Notes: generated by a model not told the origin, from the letters alone. Positions 46,140 through 58,509 are shown, counted from the stretch's first letter. The stretch is 64,000 nucleotides of DNA from Isoetes taiwanensis (GCA_021234155.1 JAJEKV010000308.1:1-64000), one strand, 5' to 3'. Program-made: numbers and translations.

Positions 46140-47540
46140 TGAGGCTTAGCTAAAAAGGATCGGAGGAGATAAGCGTCCTAATTAACGAGTAGAGTGATTT
46201 CAATACATAATATAGTCTATCATCACCTATATCTAAGTTAAAATACATCGTGTAATATATATACTATCACAAAGTGCAGATGGTTGGTGTTAAAATACAT
46301 TCTGCAAGATATTTTATGGTTATTCTGAATCCCTTGAATTTGATGAATTATTTTTAATATAGACAAAGAAGGTTAACTACCCCAAGTAAATATATATCCT
46401 CGTCAAGTGCACACATTGTACATGAAATGCTTTTTAAAATAACATCGAAGTATAACAATAACAATTTTTGTATATTTGTTTCTCAAAATATTTGATTTTC
46501 AATTCCTCAGCCTTTTTTTTGTGAATAATGTGAATATCTAGCATAATAACAGGGGGTTTCCCTTGTATTTTTGTACCTTTTTCCCTATGGTTTTCATACG
46601 ATTGTCGTATTTCATGGGACATACTAATGCGTATATCTAGAGTGCGCATACATTATAATAAATTTTCATCCTATTTTTCAATGGTTAACCCCTTGAACAT
46701 GCAATATTTTGATATTTTAGGGTTCTATATTCCTAAGAAACTATTGTTTTTTTACATGCAAGGATCGAGGACCATGAGGTTAGGGTTTTCTGTTGCTATC
46801 AGCGAAGAAGCGGCCGCGTCCAGAAGCAGCAGTTCTTCTTTGTTCTTCTTTACAGGCACAATCTGACCAGTGCCATATCCAATCTTCTATTTGCAAGAAT
46901 CATTCGGCTTCCATAGTCTGGCGAATCCTTCAATGCTCTAATTTTTGGAGCTTAAGGGAAGGTAGATTCCCTTATAAACAGATATTATGCTAGATATTCA
47001 CGGCCATAGCTGCAGAGGATGTTAAGGCTTGCTTCTTTAATTTGGTAGTCAAAGCAACAAGCCTGCAAATGTTTTTGTTGCTGCTGGATGCTTTAATCAT
47101 CCCTAATGTTTCAGGGTTCTGGAGTCTGGCGATGCAACATGGATGATGTAGCCGAGATAGTCTTTATACTTATTTGTCTTAAAAATGGGTTCTTTTTAAG
47201 AGGAATTCTCATTCATTTGTATGCTTTACAAGTCAGAATGGTTTTAACAAGTTTAAATCCAATGTTGTTACTAAGAACTTTTTGGTGTTTTTGGTACGAG
47301 AAGAAAAAGCATTTCTTGGATGTTTCTTGAGATATTTGATAAGCTTGCTTATGAGAAAAAATACGGCTTTATAAAGCTTGGCTTTTATCTCTTTCTGCTT
47401 TGCATAATTTTGTACGGGTACATCTTGACATATGGGAGTGAATAAGGCAAATTATGACAGCATATGTTTGTATTATGATGGCGATGATGTTGATGGCCAT
47501 GATGTTGATGATGCAGGCTTGTATTGACGGTGTGAAGAGC
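46140..47540. other. No gene recognised
   Basis: AT-rich DNA. Frames at 46627-46866 and 47106-47330 are short. The serine-rich MRLGFSVAISEEAAASRSSS peptide near 46771-46830 could be a signal-like start but has no partner. Confidence 0.3.
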
Positions 47541-47549
47541 CAATTACCC

Positions 47550-47836
47550 ACTAATGCAAGGCCAGCTTGTTATGGACAATCTCCGTATGCATGCGGACTT
47601 AATCATGAGAAGGGTCCTTGACAACGGCGATATGATGATGCGCAGACTTATCTTGTTGAGTGTAGCGGAGAACCACTTGGTTATGGACAAAGCTCTAGCG
47701 TTGGCTATCCACGAGATCTTATGATTCAATTCCATGGCAATTGGTAGACAAAGGCAGAATATTTGCAGCTCCAAGGCATGCTAATACCATTGGAATGGAA
47801 TCATTACAATCAGGATTCTTTGGATCCTAAGGAGGT
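47550..47836 (+). other. Possible exon, unrecognised
   Basis: Two overlapping plus-strand readings look protein-like. One is MQGQLVMDNLRMHADLIMRR from about 47554. The other has YLVECSGEPLGYGQSSSVGY and ends before a GAG|GTAACA donor-like site near 47836. Only one can be real, and neither has a known domain. The word 'ttatggacaa' is repeated at 47569 and 47680. Confidence 0.2.
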
Positions 47837-48313
47837 AACATTAGAAATCTGTTTATGTCTTTGAGAGAGATTTGAACCTTACATTCATGAAATTTTGAAC
47901 AAGATTTCTTCCTACTTGGTTTTACGGTGGAACAACAATATGGCAATGTTATAGCCATTGAATTATGAATTGTACTATCTTAGAAGCCTCATTCTAATTT
48001 AGGAGGACTGGGCACCATCTTGTGTGCCTTCATGGTTTATCCAAAATTATTTTGAGCTGTTTGGTTTCTATTATTAGGTTGAAATTTGGCGCAATCTTGA
48101 CAAATGTGAAGTTTAATAATGCAAATTACTAGCGAAATATCTCAAATGGTGGACCAGCAATTTGCTATGCACGAATAGCAAAACAAAGCATATTGGTCAC
48201 ACACTGATGACACATTGATTTCTAGGCTATTTGAAATTAGTGTGAGGAAGCTTTGAGCAACCATATATGACTACGTGCAATATGGAATTTAAAGCTGCAG
48301 AACTATGATTCGT

Positions 48314-48440
48314 AGCTATACCTCCACATTGGCATTGTGGTGTACATAGTTTATATGCATATTAAAGATATAGGTTGAAGCTATACCTCCACATTGGCAT
48401 TGTGGTGTACATAGTTTATATGCATATTAAAGATCACAGG
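48314..48440 (+). repeat. 65-bp near-perfect tandem duplication
   Basis: 'agctatacctccacattggc' begins at 48314 and 48379. The copies agree through 'gcatattaaagat' with almost no differences, so the duplication is recent. Confidence 0.9.
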
Positions 48441-48449
48441 TTGTCGGGT

Positions 48450-49200
48450 ATCATATGTTTTAAGATATTTTTTATCTTTAGATGTGTGCTCGCAATTCTT
48501 GGAGTGTGTAATCTACTATAAATATCTAGCATAATAACAAGGGTGTCCCTTTTTTTTTTATGCTAGAAATTCCATTGATCCCATCAAAACCCGTTGTGTA
48601 CACGTTTTCATTTGCATTGTTTTTATGATTTTTATATTCTATAGGCCCTAAACTTTTTGTATATGTTGTATTGTTATAAATTGCTTGTTTGTTTATTTGG
48701 TTTTGTTTTTCTTTTATTAGGGCCGAAGGACCAAAAAAGTTTTTAGTATAACTACCAACACATAACTACCATTAACATTAATTAATACAAACCATTGCAT
48801 TTCCACTTAAAAATAAAATTCCCCCTTTGGTTTGGGTGCATATTCACGGGGGGTGACTCACTGGGGTCGAGAAATTTTGTTGGATGAGCATATATGCCTT
48901 TTATTCCTCGATCGAGGCCCGTTACATAGAGATCCTCGTTTGTGGGGTATGCCTGCACACAAGTTTTGGTATGTTGTATAACACGGATAAGATTTAAGAC
49001 AATGTACTATATGGTGTTGATTTTGTACATGTGTAACATGATCCAAACATCGTCTAATCATGGCCTTTAAAAATAAAATTCATATTTTAAAAATTTTGAG
49101 CTTAATGCCCAACAAAAAGCTAGCAATCTTTGGGCACTTTTTCTTGTATTACAATATCACATGAACTAAACTTTTGTACAAAATTTTTGTAACGGCCCGA
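48450..49200. other. No gene recognised
   Basis: AT-rich DNA with T-runs; the short minus frame 49061-48858 is unrecognised. Confidence 0.35.
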
Positions 49201-49208
49201 TTACTAAG

Positions 49209-49530
49209 TAGCCTCCCAGGTCTTGCGATATGTAAGTACCTTCTTGGGGTAGTCAAAATACAAGATGGAATAGGGTATCTAACGTCCACAACCAATGCAC
49301 TTTGACGAATGTGTAGCCTCTTGGTCTTACAATGTGGATGTACCTTCCGGGGGTAGTCCAAAATACAAGAAGGAATAGGGCTGGCGGCGTCCACAAACAA
49401 TACATTTTGACCAGCATGTGTAGCCTCACGGTCTTAGATGTGGAAGTACCTTTGAGTAGTCAAAATACACGAAGGGATAGGATTGTCTAACTTCGAGCGG
49501 TGCACTTTGACCCACGATGCTAAGCGTGAA
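49209..49530 (+). repeat. Tandem array, three units of about 106 bp
   Basis: Units start 'tagcctc' at 49209, 49314 and 49421. They share 'gtagtcnaaaatacaaga', 'ggaatagg' and 'cactttgac'. The first unit is preceded by 'aacggcccgattactaag'. Confidence 0.85.
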
Positions 49531-49539
49531 GATTCTCAT

Positions 49540-50700
49540 ATGTATACCAACTATACACCTCTTGAGATCCATCAACCATTGGCAAACCTTAGATGATGCC
49601 ATCTAAGGTAGCCACACAAAAAAGCTGGGATAGCACTTCTGCCAAGGGATAACCCTATTGTATTCCTCTACGCACCACCACAGAAATATCAAGAAATATT
49701 AGATGACTTGCCCTAAAAAGGTACATCAGATCCGACTTGAGTAGAGTATAGAACATGAGAGCGTTTGTTTGGAGCATTTACATATGCTTGACAATGGCTC
49801 AACAATTATGTTGCTACATGCTATAGCCACTTTGTGGAAGCACACTATGATAGCCTGTGCAGGACTAAAATTTTACTCAAAACGCTACGGCCCATATGTT
49901 AATCTAGTGTTGGTGGATGTTAAAATATAGTTTTTTTAATCCAATTTTACGGCAGCAAAATAAATGGGGGGCTGCCAACAAGACGGGACTGAAGATCTGC
50001 CGGAACTGTGCAGAGAAGGTACTTCAAAAAAAAGCGAGAGCCTCTTCAATGCACTGGAAAAAAAGGCTTACACACATCATCAGCAGTAGATGAGCAATCA
50101 AAATCATCCACCGAATGCGAGCAAAAATTTGTTAAATCCGGCTTGGTTGTGACATTGACTCCGGAAATGCCAATTCTGCGCGCGCGAATCTTTAAATAGA
50201 CCAGCCAACAGCGAATGCTTAACCTAACAGAGGCAACGTGGCTTTCACATTATTTGTCGCCACTGTAAACCCGGTCTTGATTGGTACAGTTCTTATCTGT
50301 TGATACGATTACGATATTTGCACATACTATTTTTTTATTATTGTAAATAATCAATACATGTATAATTATTATGGGAAAGATTCTTTAGGCATATTCGGCG
50401 TTGATGCCCCTTCCTAGATTCGACACGTATTTCCGGAAGGAAAAAATAAAGATTTAAAAACGGAGGAAAAAAAGAGGATCTAGATAAACCGATTCGATCC
50501 AGTTGGAAGAAGATCAAAGGAAAATATGGCGGTCAGGAAATTAGGGTTAGCGGATCCAAGCGGATACACCATTTAGAGGCATTAAGCGCCCCAAGTAAGG
50601 ATCGAAATCCCCGTTCATTTGCAAGAGTATAACCTTGAGAATAGTACGATTTAGGAGCAGATTTCGAGGAATTGCTCAGAGCTCAACGCCATAGTTTCGG
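49540..50700. other. No gene recognised
   Basis: A 63-codon frame (50008-50199) is basic and unrecognised. No repeats were noticed. Confidence 0.35.
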
Positions 50701-50779
50701 AATCCATTCATTTCCATTTCGCCTCCACGGTTCATGGATTCATGCCGTTCGACTGGCAAATCCGTGGGGCGGTAAAGGA

Positions 50780-51520
50780 AGCATCAATTGCATAAAAAAC
50801 GGCTTTGTAATACTTCAAGCATTCCACAAATCGGGTCAAAAATCGAAGAAAGTATGATCCACATCGTTTTCGCCATAAACACAACCTTCGGATTCAGCCC
50901 ACAAGCCCATTCGGAAACCTTGTCAATTCCGGCCTCGGTGTTCTTGATTAAACAATGGAATCGCGATAGGCTGTTTACAACAATCGCCCGTTTTCCCACC
51001 GATCCGAAGATTCGACATTCAATAATTCCAATTCAATCGCTAGGGGAATATATTTGAACGGAACTTGCGGAGATATGGCATAATTCCAAAGCTTGGCGGT
51101 GCTTCTTGAAGAGGTTTAGCAATTGTAAGGCCTTGGTTTAAGGTTTAACTATGGTTCGAGGAGCAAGCCCACACCCGTTACCATGAAGCCTTAAAATTAC
51201 GGTAATCCTTTACCCACTTGTATTCATTACGGTTAGCTTGCCGAAAGGGCCACAACCGGATTGTATCGACCCGGGGAATTAAGAAGTAGAGTTTCTCATC
51301 GCAAATCGAAACCAATTTCTTCGTTTTGAATTGCCTACCCCCCCGGCCGCAAATCGTCTCCCTTCTCTTAAGCGGTTTTGCGTTCCGGCTCCCTCTTCTG
51401 TCGTACACCACCGCCCGATACAAAGGAGGCGCCAATGCATTGGCAAAACTACATGGCGCCACCCGGCCGAGGCGGTGATTCTGCGGGTCATAAATCCGGT
51501 CTCCAAATTCGCTTCTTGGC
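50780..51520 (-). pseudogene. Possible plant LINE C-terminal remnant
   Basis: The minus strand near 50890-50820 reads CVYGENDVDHTFFDF followed by a tryptophan-containing tail. This resembles the zinc-binding 'C..C....E..DHLFF.C' segment at the end of plant L1-type ORF2 proteins. Upstream frames (51522-51178, 51506-51279) are open but not clearly alignable. One motif with missing cysteines is weak evidence. Confidence 0.3.
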
Positions 51521-51559
51521 ATTTTTGTTTTAACCGGGTGGCCTAGCCGCGTTCGAGAT

Positions 51560-53210
51560 CTTGATTTAAGGGTGCTTACTTTTTAAACCATAATGGTTAA
51601 GCGACCATTTAACCTTAATGGTTTTAGAAGACAATTCTTTGTCATTCTTGCTTCCGACGGTCCCCTTGGTCTAGAGATAGTGCTTGCAAAAAACTTCGGC
51701 CATTAGGCTCCATACCGTAATTGAAAATCTATCACATGAATAAATTTATCCCTTTCGATCGCATCCAAAATGATCGATTCATCGTCGGATGGGCGAATTT
51801 TCAATCGGAATTGATTAAGTAGAACACGGAGAATGCTTTCGGGAGATACGTGTGCATCAATTTATCCACATTCGGAGCCGATTTGTGACTAGGCCTTTGA
51901 AGGTGCGGTTTATTACGTTTTGTGATTTTGGCAACAAGGGCTTCGGAAATATATGCACAACTGCTTGGGTAAGCACATTGTAATAGCTATTGGCATGTTC
52001 AACATTTGAGCATGTCATGAACTAGTCTTGAACCCACAAGCATCTCATAAATTGTCTACGTGTCTTTAGGATGTAGGTAAAGCCCGAAAACTTTTGTTTG
52101 TTGTTAGCTTCTTGGAGCATAAACATATTTGTACATGTGGCGGATATATGGAGAAAATCTACGCTAGCTTCTTTGCATACATCTCAGAGGCCAAGTGATT
52201 GTATTTTTTGCCTCCACTCTTCAAGGCTTAGAGCCTTTTTAAAGGCTACGACCACTTCAAGAAAAGTAAAAGAGACAATTGGGTTAAACGAACGGAGATG
52301 TAGCAGAAAAGGAAATGAAGAGATCACAAAAGGAGATTTGTAGGACCAAACGCTGTGGTTAAATTAAAATTCAAGCAAAGGAAATGTGCAAACTATAGGT
52401 ATAATCTGTTTCAAGGACTAGATTTCGACCCGGATTGAAGCGAGATCGTTGCGAGGCGTGGTCTGCGATGCTCTTTCCGTTTTGATGCAAGAGCATTAAG
52501 CTTTTTAAATGATGTTCCGTTGAAGGAAGAAGCTTGCCTAGGACATTCACAACATGTTGTTGGAGTAACACGGGTTTTTGGTTATGCCAAAGGGAAATAA
52601 GACCTAGTTCAAACTAAACCTATAGAGTGCAAAATCGTTTTGTTCTTGAGGAAATCTAAGATCATGAGAGAACATTTTTCGGATATAGTGACATCACCAA
52701 ACAAAAGTAAAAACAAAAAGAAGAAAAAAAACACATTGTCAAGATAATCGGACCGACCATGGACTCTAATGAAGGATAAGGGAAAAAAGGAATAAGAATA
52801 CTGGGTGCAAGACAAATCCCTCTATTTAAAAATATTGGGCTTTTCTTTTTACCTCTAAATTTGCAAATTAATCATGCAATTTATTTTTAACATTCAAAGT
52901 CTATTTGCACAAGGCTTGGCACACATGAGTTAAGGGACAATGCAACAAGCTTAAGCCAAGAATGATTAGGAGCAAGATGGTATTAAGGGGAAGGCGTGAA
53001 AAGTCTAAGCCAAGAATAATTACGTCATTTTGATTACCATCTATGTTCAAGATATTTTTGCTACAAAAGCTTGAGGACATGAGGTAATTTCAGCCCGCCA
53101 TGTCATCCTTGATGCAAAAATGATAGCAATAGTGCGAGGTTCAACTCCTGCATATTCTTTCGCATCTCAAGGATGTGCGTAATAATTGAGATCTATTCGA
53201 CTTAACACAA
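51560..53210. other. No gene recognised
   Basis: Short frames at 52098-52343 (+) and 52571-52371 (-) show no domain. A small palindrome, 'aaccataatggttaa' with 'ttaaccttaatggtt', lies near 51585-51622. Confidence 0.3.
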
Positions 53211-53264
53211 AACTTCTTTGCGGCGAGTTGGAGAAGAGAAATGCGGCCGCCGCGATAAATTTCT

Positions 53265-53960
53265 TGTAATTGTAAATATTAACATAAATAAAACTCAACT
53301 CCACCGCTTTCTTGCTAGCATGTCCCATGCCCCTCTTCCCTCTATCTATAGACTTATCTATCTCTCGGAGTTTATTGTGCCTCGAGTTGATGGGTACAAT
53401 GTAAATCGAGACTTGCCAGTGAATTATCGGTCCTCATGTGGTTTCGTATATTGTAAATTAACATAAACTCAAAGACCACCCCATGTGAGATTTCTATGTG
53501 GTCCTTATTTTCTCATATCACACGTCCTCCATTGTTTATACCGAGGAAGCACATGTTCCTTGCTAGCATGTCGCACGCTCCTCTGCTCATTCCTTCTTTG
53601 TGGCTTGAAAGCATTTCTGTGGCACCCTTCCAGCCCCCAACACCTGTCAAGAAGTTGCATTTGAACTGTCATTGAACCACCAACATGTTCATTTCACATC
53701 CCTCTCAACTGCAACTCCACATCTATCTCTCTCTATGCCCCACACACCCCCTCCCCTTCTTCCCTTTTTTTCGTTCTTTGTGGTTTATTTTTTGTGTCAC
53801 ACTTTTGGGCCAACACCTCAAGAAGTTGCATTTGAATTGTTGCTGAACCAAATAACATCTTCATTGTGGCTTATTTCTGTGGCACCCTTTTTGGGCCAAC
53901 ACTGCCAAGAAGTTGCATTTGAACTGTCATTGAACCACCAACATGTTCATTTCACATATA
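53265..53960 (+). repeat. Two overlapping sets of diverged tandem repeats
   Basis: 'attgtaaat...taacataaa' occurs at 53270 and 53449, and 'cttgctagcatgtc' at 53311 and 53558. Then three units contain 'agaagttgcatttgaa(c/t)tgt' at about 53651, 53820 and 53908. Each follows 'ctgtggcaccctt'-like text, and two are followed by 'ttgaaccaccaacatgttca'. Confidence 0.75.
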
Positions 53961-54057
53961 AAAGCTATAGTCAACATATTAAGATTTATATTTTTTAACC
54001 TCATCTTCCACATCCTCTTATTAAATAAAATCTCTTCATGCGAATGCTTTCTTTAAG

Positions 54058-54083
54058 AATAGAATAGAATAGAATAGAATAAG
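54058..54083 (+). repeat. (AATAG)n microsatellite
   Basis: About five units of AATAG. Flanking sequence does not match a LINE terminus, so I treat it as a simple repeat. Confidence 0.85.
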
Positions 54084-54089
54084 AAAACT

Positions 54090-54780
54090 TTCCCATCCAT
54101 GTTACTGCAGCAAGTACTTTGCATTGTTTTTCAACAAGAAACCTATTTTCTTGTACCATCGCGTTTACAGGCATCCAACATTCGATAGGTTAGATGTGCG
54201 AGTCCACCTCATACATTCTATGCATTATTATCATATGATGTAGAAGTTGTCCATCATTCTATTTCCTGCCTAGATAATTTGGACTGTGAAATCTTTTTCC
54301 CTTGAAACCCTCACATGCAAGATCTTTTCCATGATACATTCTCTACATAAATGGATAAAAATAATCAACATTATCTTGCAAGACATCTTGAAATTTCTAT
54401 GCACAAGGAATCTAGAGGTTGCGATTAATAATAGCACAAGAGATTAAATTGACTGGGGAGGAATACCTGTTGATTACCTCTTGAGCGGAATCAAAGACCC
54501 ACTTTCCATTCCGCAAATGGAACGAGCTCTCCAGTTGCCATGTTGGGACAAAATCCTAGGAGTTATGGTGTGATGCATAAGTATCTTAAGAGGGATTTTG
54601 CATTGACATGTTGCAAGACATGGATGCCATCTTATACCAATGTAATTAGAGTTTGTGTAAAACTACAAATTGGGCACCTACTTATGCCAAACAAGCATAA
54701 ACAAGTTCTTACCTTTGAGGATTATGGTTTTTTAAGGATTGCACATCCCTCCTCTTTCTGTAACCACGTGCTCAATCATA
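54090..54780. other. No gene recognised
   Basis: An 81-codon frame (54540-54785) reads KHKQVLTFEDYGFLRIAHPS at its end and runs into the LINE tail. I cannot assign it. Confidence 0.3.
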
Positions 54781-54782
54781 GG

Positions 54783-54842
54783 TAGTCCCATAGGTCGATT
54801 GGCCTCTGCGGACGATAAAAGAACCTTCCTTCCTTCCTTCCC
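54783..54842 (+). mobile_element. Extremely short LINE 3' end with (CCTT)n tail
   Basis: 'cccataggtcgattggcctc' and 'tgcggacgataaaagaa' match the last 40 bp of the LINEs at 9562 and 39063, here on the plus strand. A (CCTT)n tail follows from 54824. Only about 40 bp of element is present, consistent with aborted target-primed copying. Confidence 0.75.
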
Positions 54843-54849
54843 AAGGCTA

Positions 54850-55560
54850 TGTGCATGGTTGTGGAGCTAATAAGTCAATAGGCATTTTAATGTTGGATTT
54901 CAGCCCATCAAGGACACAGTCCTTTGTAACTTATTTTCCTTTACCAATTCATGCGCAAGGTGGTTGAATAGAGCAAGTCAAGAGGTGCACCCTGCACTGG
55001 CCCAACATTAAATCCCAACCCACTTGAAAAAGAAAAAGGATGTATGAGTTTTTCATAGCTCCTTTCTTTGCCAACTGGTCACTCCAAACTATTTGCAAGC
55101 TTGTTAATAGGACTATTTACAAGTTGATAATAGAGGAGATCATTAGGCATGCCCTACACTGAACTTAACATTGAATCTCAACCCTGTGCACAAACAATAG
55201 GACGTATAAGCTACAGTAGAATATTTGACAACACGCAACAAAAGTACTTTCCAAGCTCTTGGTTGGAATTCTAGGGCTTTTCTTTAAAATATTCACCCCC
55301 ATCATGTACTTCCTTATGATGATTTCTTGCTTAAGAACAATGATGTCCTCATATTGGTACATCCTTGTATGTACTTCTTTATAATGATTTCTTGCTCAAT
55401 CACATTAATGGATCCATGTATGAGAAGCGCATTCCTAGGATGGGTTCTATGGAAAAACCAATTGGTGGTGAAGTGATATTATCATTGAGCTTTGTAAAAT
55501 CAATGAGTTCAAATTGATTCCCTTACTAGAGGTTTAAAAAAAAAATCAAAATTAAATGCT
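54850..55560. other. No gene recognised
   Basis: A weak internal duplication exists: 'tgtacttccttatgatgatttcttgct' type text occurs near 55304 and 55370. No domains were seen. Confidence 0.35.
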
Positions 55561-55666
55561 CTGAAACTAGACAATCAGCGAAAGCACGGGAAAACTAAAA
55601 AATACGAGATAAAAGATGGTTTTCCGTTGCTTGCTCTATGCAAAGATGAGAAAAACTAGCGACCGC

Positions 55667-55721
55667 TTTTCATCGAGATGAAAAATCCCGTAGGGTTTTC
55701 GAGGAAAAACCTAATGAGAAA
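55667..55721 (-). other. Hairpin module (fifth occurrence)
   Basis: The minus strand reads ggtttttcctcgaaaaccc, then gggatttttcatc, enclosed by partly complementary TTTTCAT/ATGAGAA words. It matches the modules at 7564, 8916, 9619 and 39121. It lies at the left side of the A-rich region. Confidence 0.6.
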
Positions 55722-55869
55722 CGACCGCCAACATTGTTGAGGAATGCCCCGGTGATGCCGAATCCGAATAGAGCGATTATTAAATAAATAGTTGAAAGCA
55801 CGATACCACATATCTTGACAACCACACGATCAAAAAATAACCCAGTAGAGTCGAATTTGAAAAGAAAAT

Positions 55870-58500
55870 AACCAGATGCCTCAAGCAAGAATGTCGTCGG
55901 GAGTTAGATGTTTTAAGCAAGAATGTGCACCAATGCGCAACATAAAAAATATACATAGTAAGACTCGGAGGCTTCAAGGCAACATTAAGAAAGAGACAAC
56001 AGCGGACCAATTGAGAGCCATCCACGAAATGACCGTCGCAGAAAAACATCCAATTAGTACTGCCTCGGAGGTTAGATTGCCATGTCGAGAGAAGGTGAAA
56101 AAGAATTTTATCTCGGGGGCTACAATGCTATACTGAAAAAGAATGAAATGATAATATGCCTCAGAGGCTCCAATGCCGATAAATAAGAATAGATGCACTT
56201 TCGAAAGAAAAGATGGAGGAAATCAGAGGCTACAGGGCGGCTTGAGAAGTATAGATAATAGACAGACGTAAAGATGACTAATTGCCTAATAGGAAATAAA
56301 GCAACACGAGAACTGACAAGCTCAGATATGATAGAGGGAGAGGGGGGCGGGAAATTTGTGGAGCAAAACATGAGCAGAAAGGAAAGGAGCTCAAGAGAAT
56401 GCCAACGACTGGAAATGAGGAAGAAGGCAATATAAATAGGAGATTCAACATAGGGCATCCCCATCCAAGGAATGTTGATTCTATTGCTATCGAATAGATA
56501 ACCTGCGGGCATTCCTAGAATGGGTCCTATGAAACCCCACTTAGCCAATGGAAGAGGAATCTATCTCAATAGAGAAGCGACAAACTAGAAAGACTAGGAA
56601 AAAATGGGTACAAAGTGAAATGCAGGGAGGAAAGAGCAAATTGAGACGACTAGAATAGATCAGGAATAGAAGACAAACAAAGAAGAAATCGTGAAGTAAG
56701 ACCAATGGAATAATCGGGATAAGCAGAGCAAAGAGAAAAAGGATGATAAATGGATGCCCACAGAGCCAAGAGAATGAAGGCAAATGAGGAGGAGAGTTGA
56801 AAAAGTGAAGGAAACAAACAAATAAGAAACATAAGAACTCAAACAATGGAAGAGGTGAAATAACAATAAATAGGATATGATAAAGGAAGGAGCTGGAGCA
56901 AATGGATAAACAGAGGAACAAAATCAACAAATGGAGCAACTAGGATGAGTAGGGAAAAAAGGGGCAAAGGAACCGTCAGCACAAATAAGAGTAAAAAGGA
57001 TACGAGAAAAAAATGCCAAAAACTGCCAGTATAGCCGACTAGCCAAAAGGAGCAAATGCCAATAAAGCCGACCAACCAAAGTGGATATTGCTAGTAAAGC
57101 CGACCAGTCAAATGGAGTGAAATGGATGGAGCAGAGTTTAATGTGATCAATGAGACTGGGGGAGCAACAAAAAATGGACCAACGTGGAGTAGAGCAATTT
57201 GACAAAAAAGGAACCACCAAAAATAAAGCAAGTGAAAAGTGATACCCTTGGAACAACTTGAAGGATGTCATGATCAAATCATAACGTCCAGAAAAATAAA
57301 ATTATCTTAAAGGGCCGATCAAGATGCATATTAATATAGTGAGCAAATAAAAGAATAACCATGCACTGCCTATTAAACTCTATTGTGAAGCAATAAATAA
57401 GACCAACTATATGACTTCGAACTATACAATAGAAAAACAAGGTCAATCCAAAAATCTAGAAAAACAGAAAGTGAAATAGTAAACTTGCATGGAGCACATT
57501 TCAAGAAGAATGATCTGACAAAAATATCAAAGGGCAGAAACAGCCCATCGAAGCGTAAAGTCGGGAGAAGCATGTCAAAGATATTAGAAAGAAGTAAGGG
57601 ACCAAAATATAAAATGCCACTAAAGCAAACGGAACGAATAGAACAAATAATCCACATATGACTAAATGGAATAAAGAATAATGCCCTTGGGATAAACATG
57701 GCCAATACAAGAACCTTGAAATGTTAACCAATCTATCAATGGAACGAACAAAATAAGCTAATATCAGGGAGGTGGGAGGCAGAGTAAATGGATCACGTAA
57801 ACTGGACAATGGATTTAGAGGAACCAAAAGGACTATGGCCAAGATGCATCTGATGCTAATGTTATGCAAAAATGAATTTAAGGATATGTAAGTTAAAAAT
57901 CAAAAAAATAATATCTCAAAGCCAAGGCCATTATTCCAGTAGACATTAAAACAAACAATATTTACAAAGACTAGTTGGTAGTGCTCTATCAAATTTATAA
58001 AAACATAGATAAATAAACATGAGTGAAGTTTGAAACAAAAAATCTCCAAGAATGGAATGAACAGTACCATATGCAAAAACCTAAGGGTGGACCAATGCTC
58101 GTATAAGACAAAAACCAATGCATGTTGCTGAAAATAAAACCATGGTGCAAATCTATTGTGAAGATCGAAATGTTCTCATTTAAAAGTGATGGTTCATATG
58201 CAAAGCCCCCACTAACCCTAGAGAACATAAAGATTAATTTATGAAAGGCAATGGCAAAACTTACCATGGAGAATGCAAATGACTTAGGAGCTCCAGAACA
58301 AATACACGTCTCTTTAAACGATTTAGGAGCTACAAAAATAAATCCTTGTCTTTACAAATTCAAATTTAAGGTGCACAGAATGCAATAAAAACAGAAATGC
58401 TCAACACTCATAGTCACTAGCAAGATTGAAATCTAAATCCCTAAAAGCAAACGACCTGACTAAATAGAACAAATCTGGGTATGTACAAAAGAAATGAAAG
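55870..58500. other. A/G-rich region, probable untranslated part of a retroelement
   Basis: The plus strand is purine-rich, so the minus strand shows long Phe/Leu/Ser frames (57277-56924, 56939-56541, 56548-56120, 57869-57501) that mimic membrane proteins. They carry no conserved motif and are compositional. 'c(t/c)c(g/a)gaggct-cnatgcc' words recur at 55974, 56063, 56111, 56159 and 56221, a spaced series often seen in plant retroelement leaders. 'aaagccgacca' recurs at 57063 and 57096. Confidence 0.4.
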
Positions 58501-58509
58501 GCCCAGCTA

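Noticed and set aside
53140-53160. Pol III B-box-like gaggttcaactcctgc
   Set aside because: No matching A box about 40 bp upstream and no repeat copy in the window.
54058-54083. Tail of a LINE like the one at 28.7 kb
   Set aside because: Sequence on neither side matches the terminal agggcacaagggacatta of that LINE.
56120-57870. Series of hydrophobic minus-strand frames resembling membrane proteins
   Set aside because: Purine-rich plus-strand DNA gives Phe/Leu/Ser codons on the other strand; no conserved segments, and overlapping frames are equally open.
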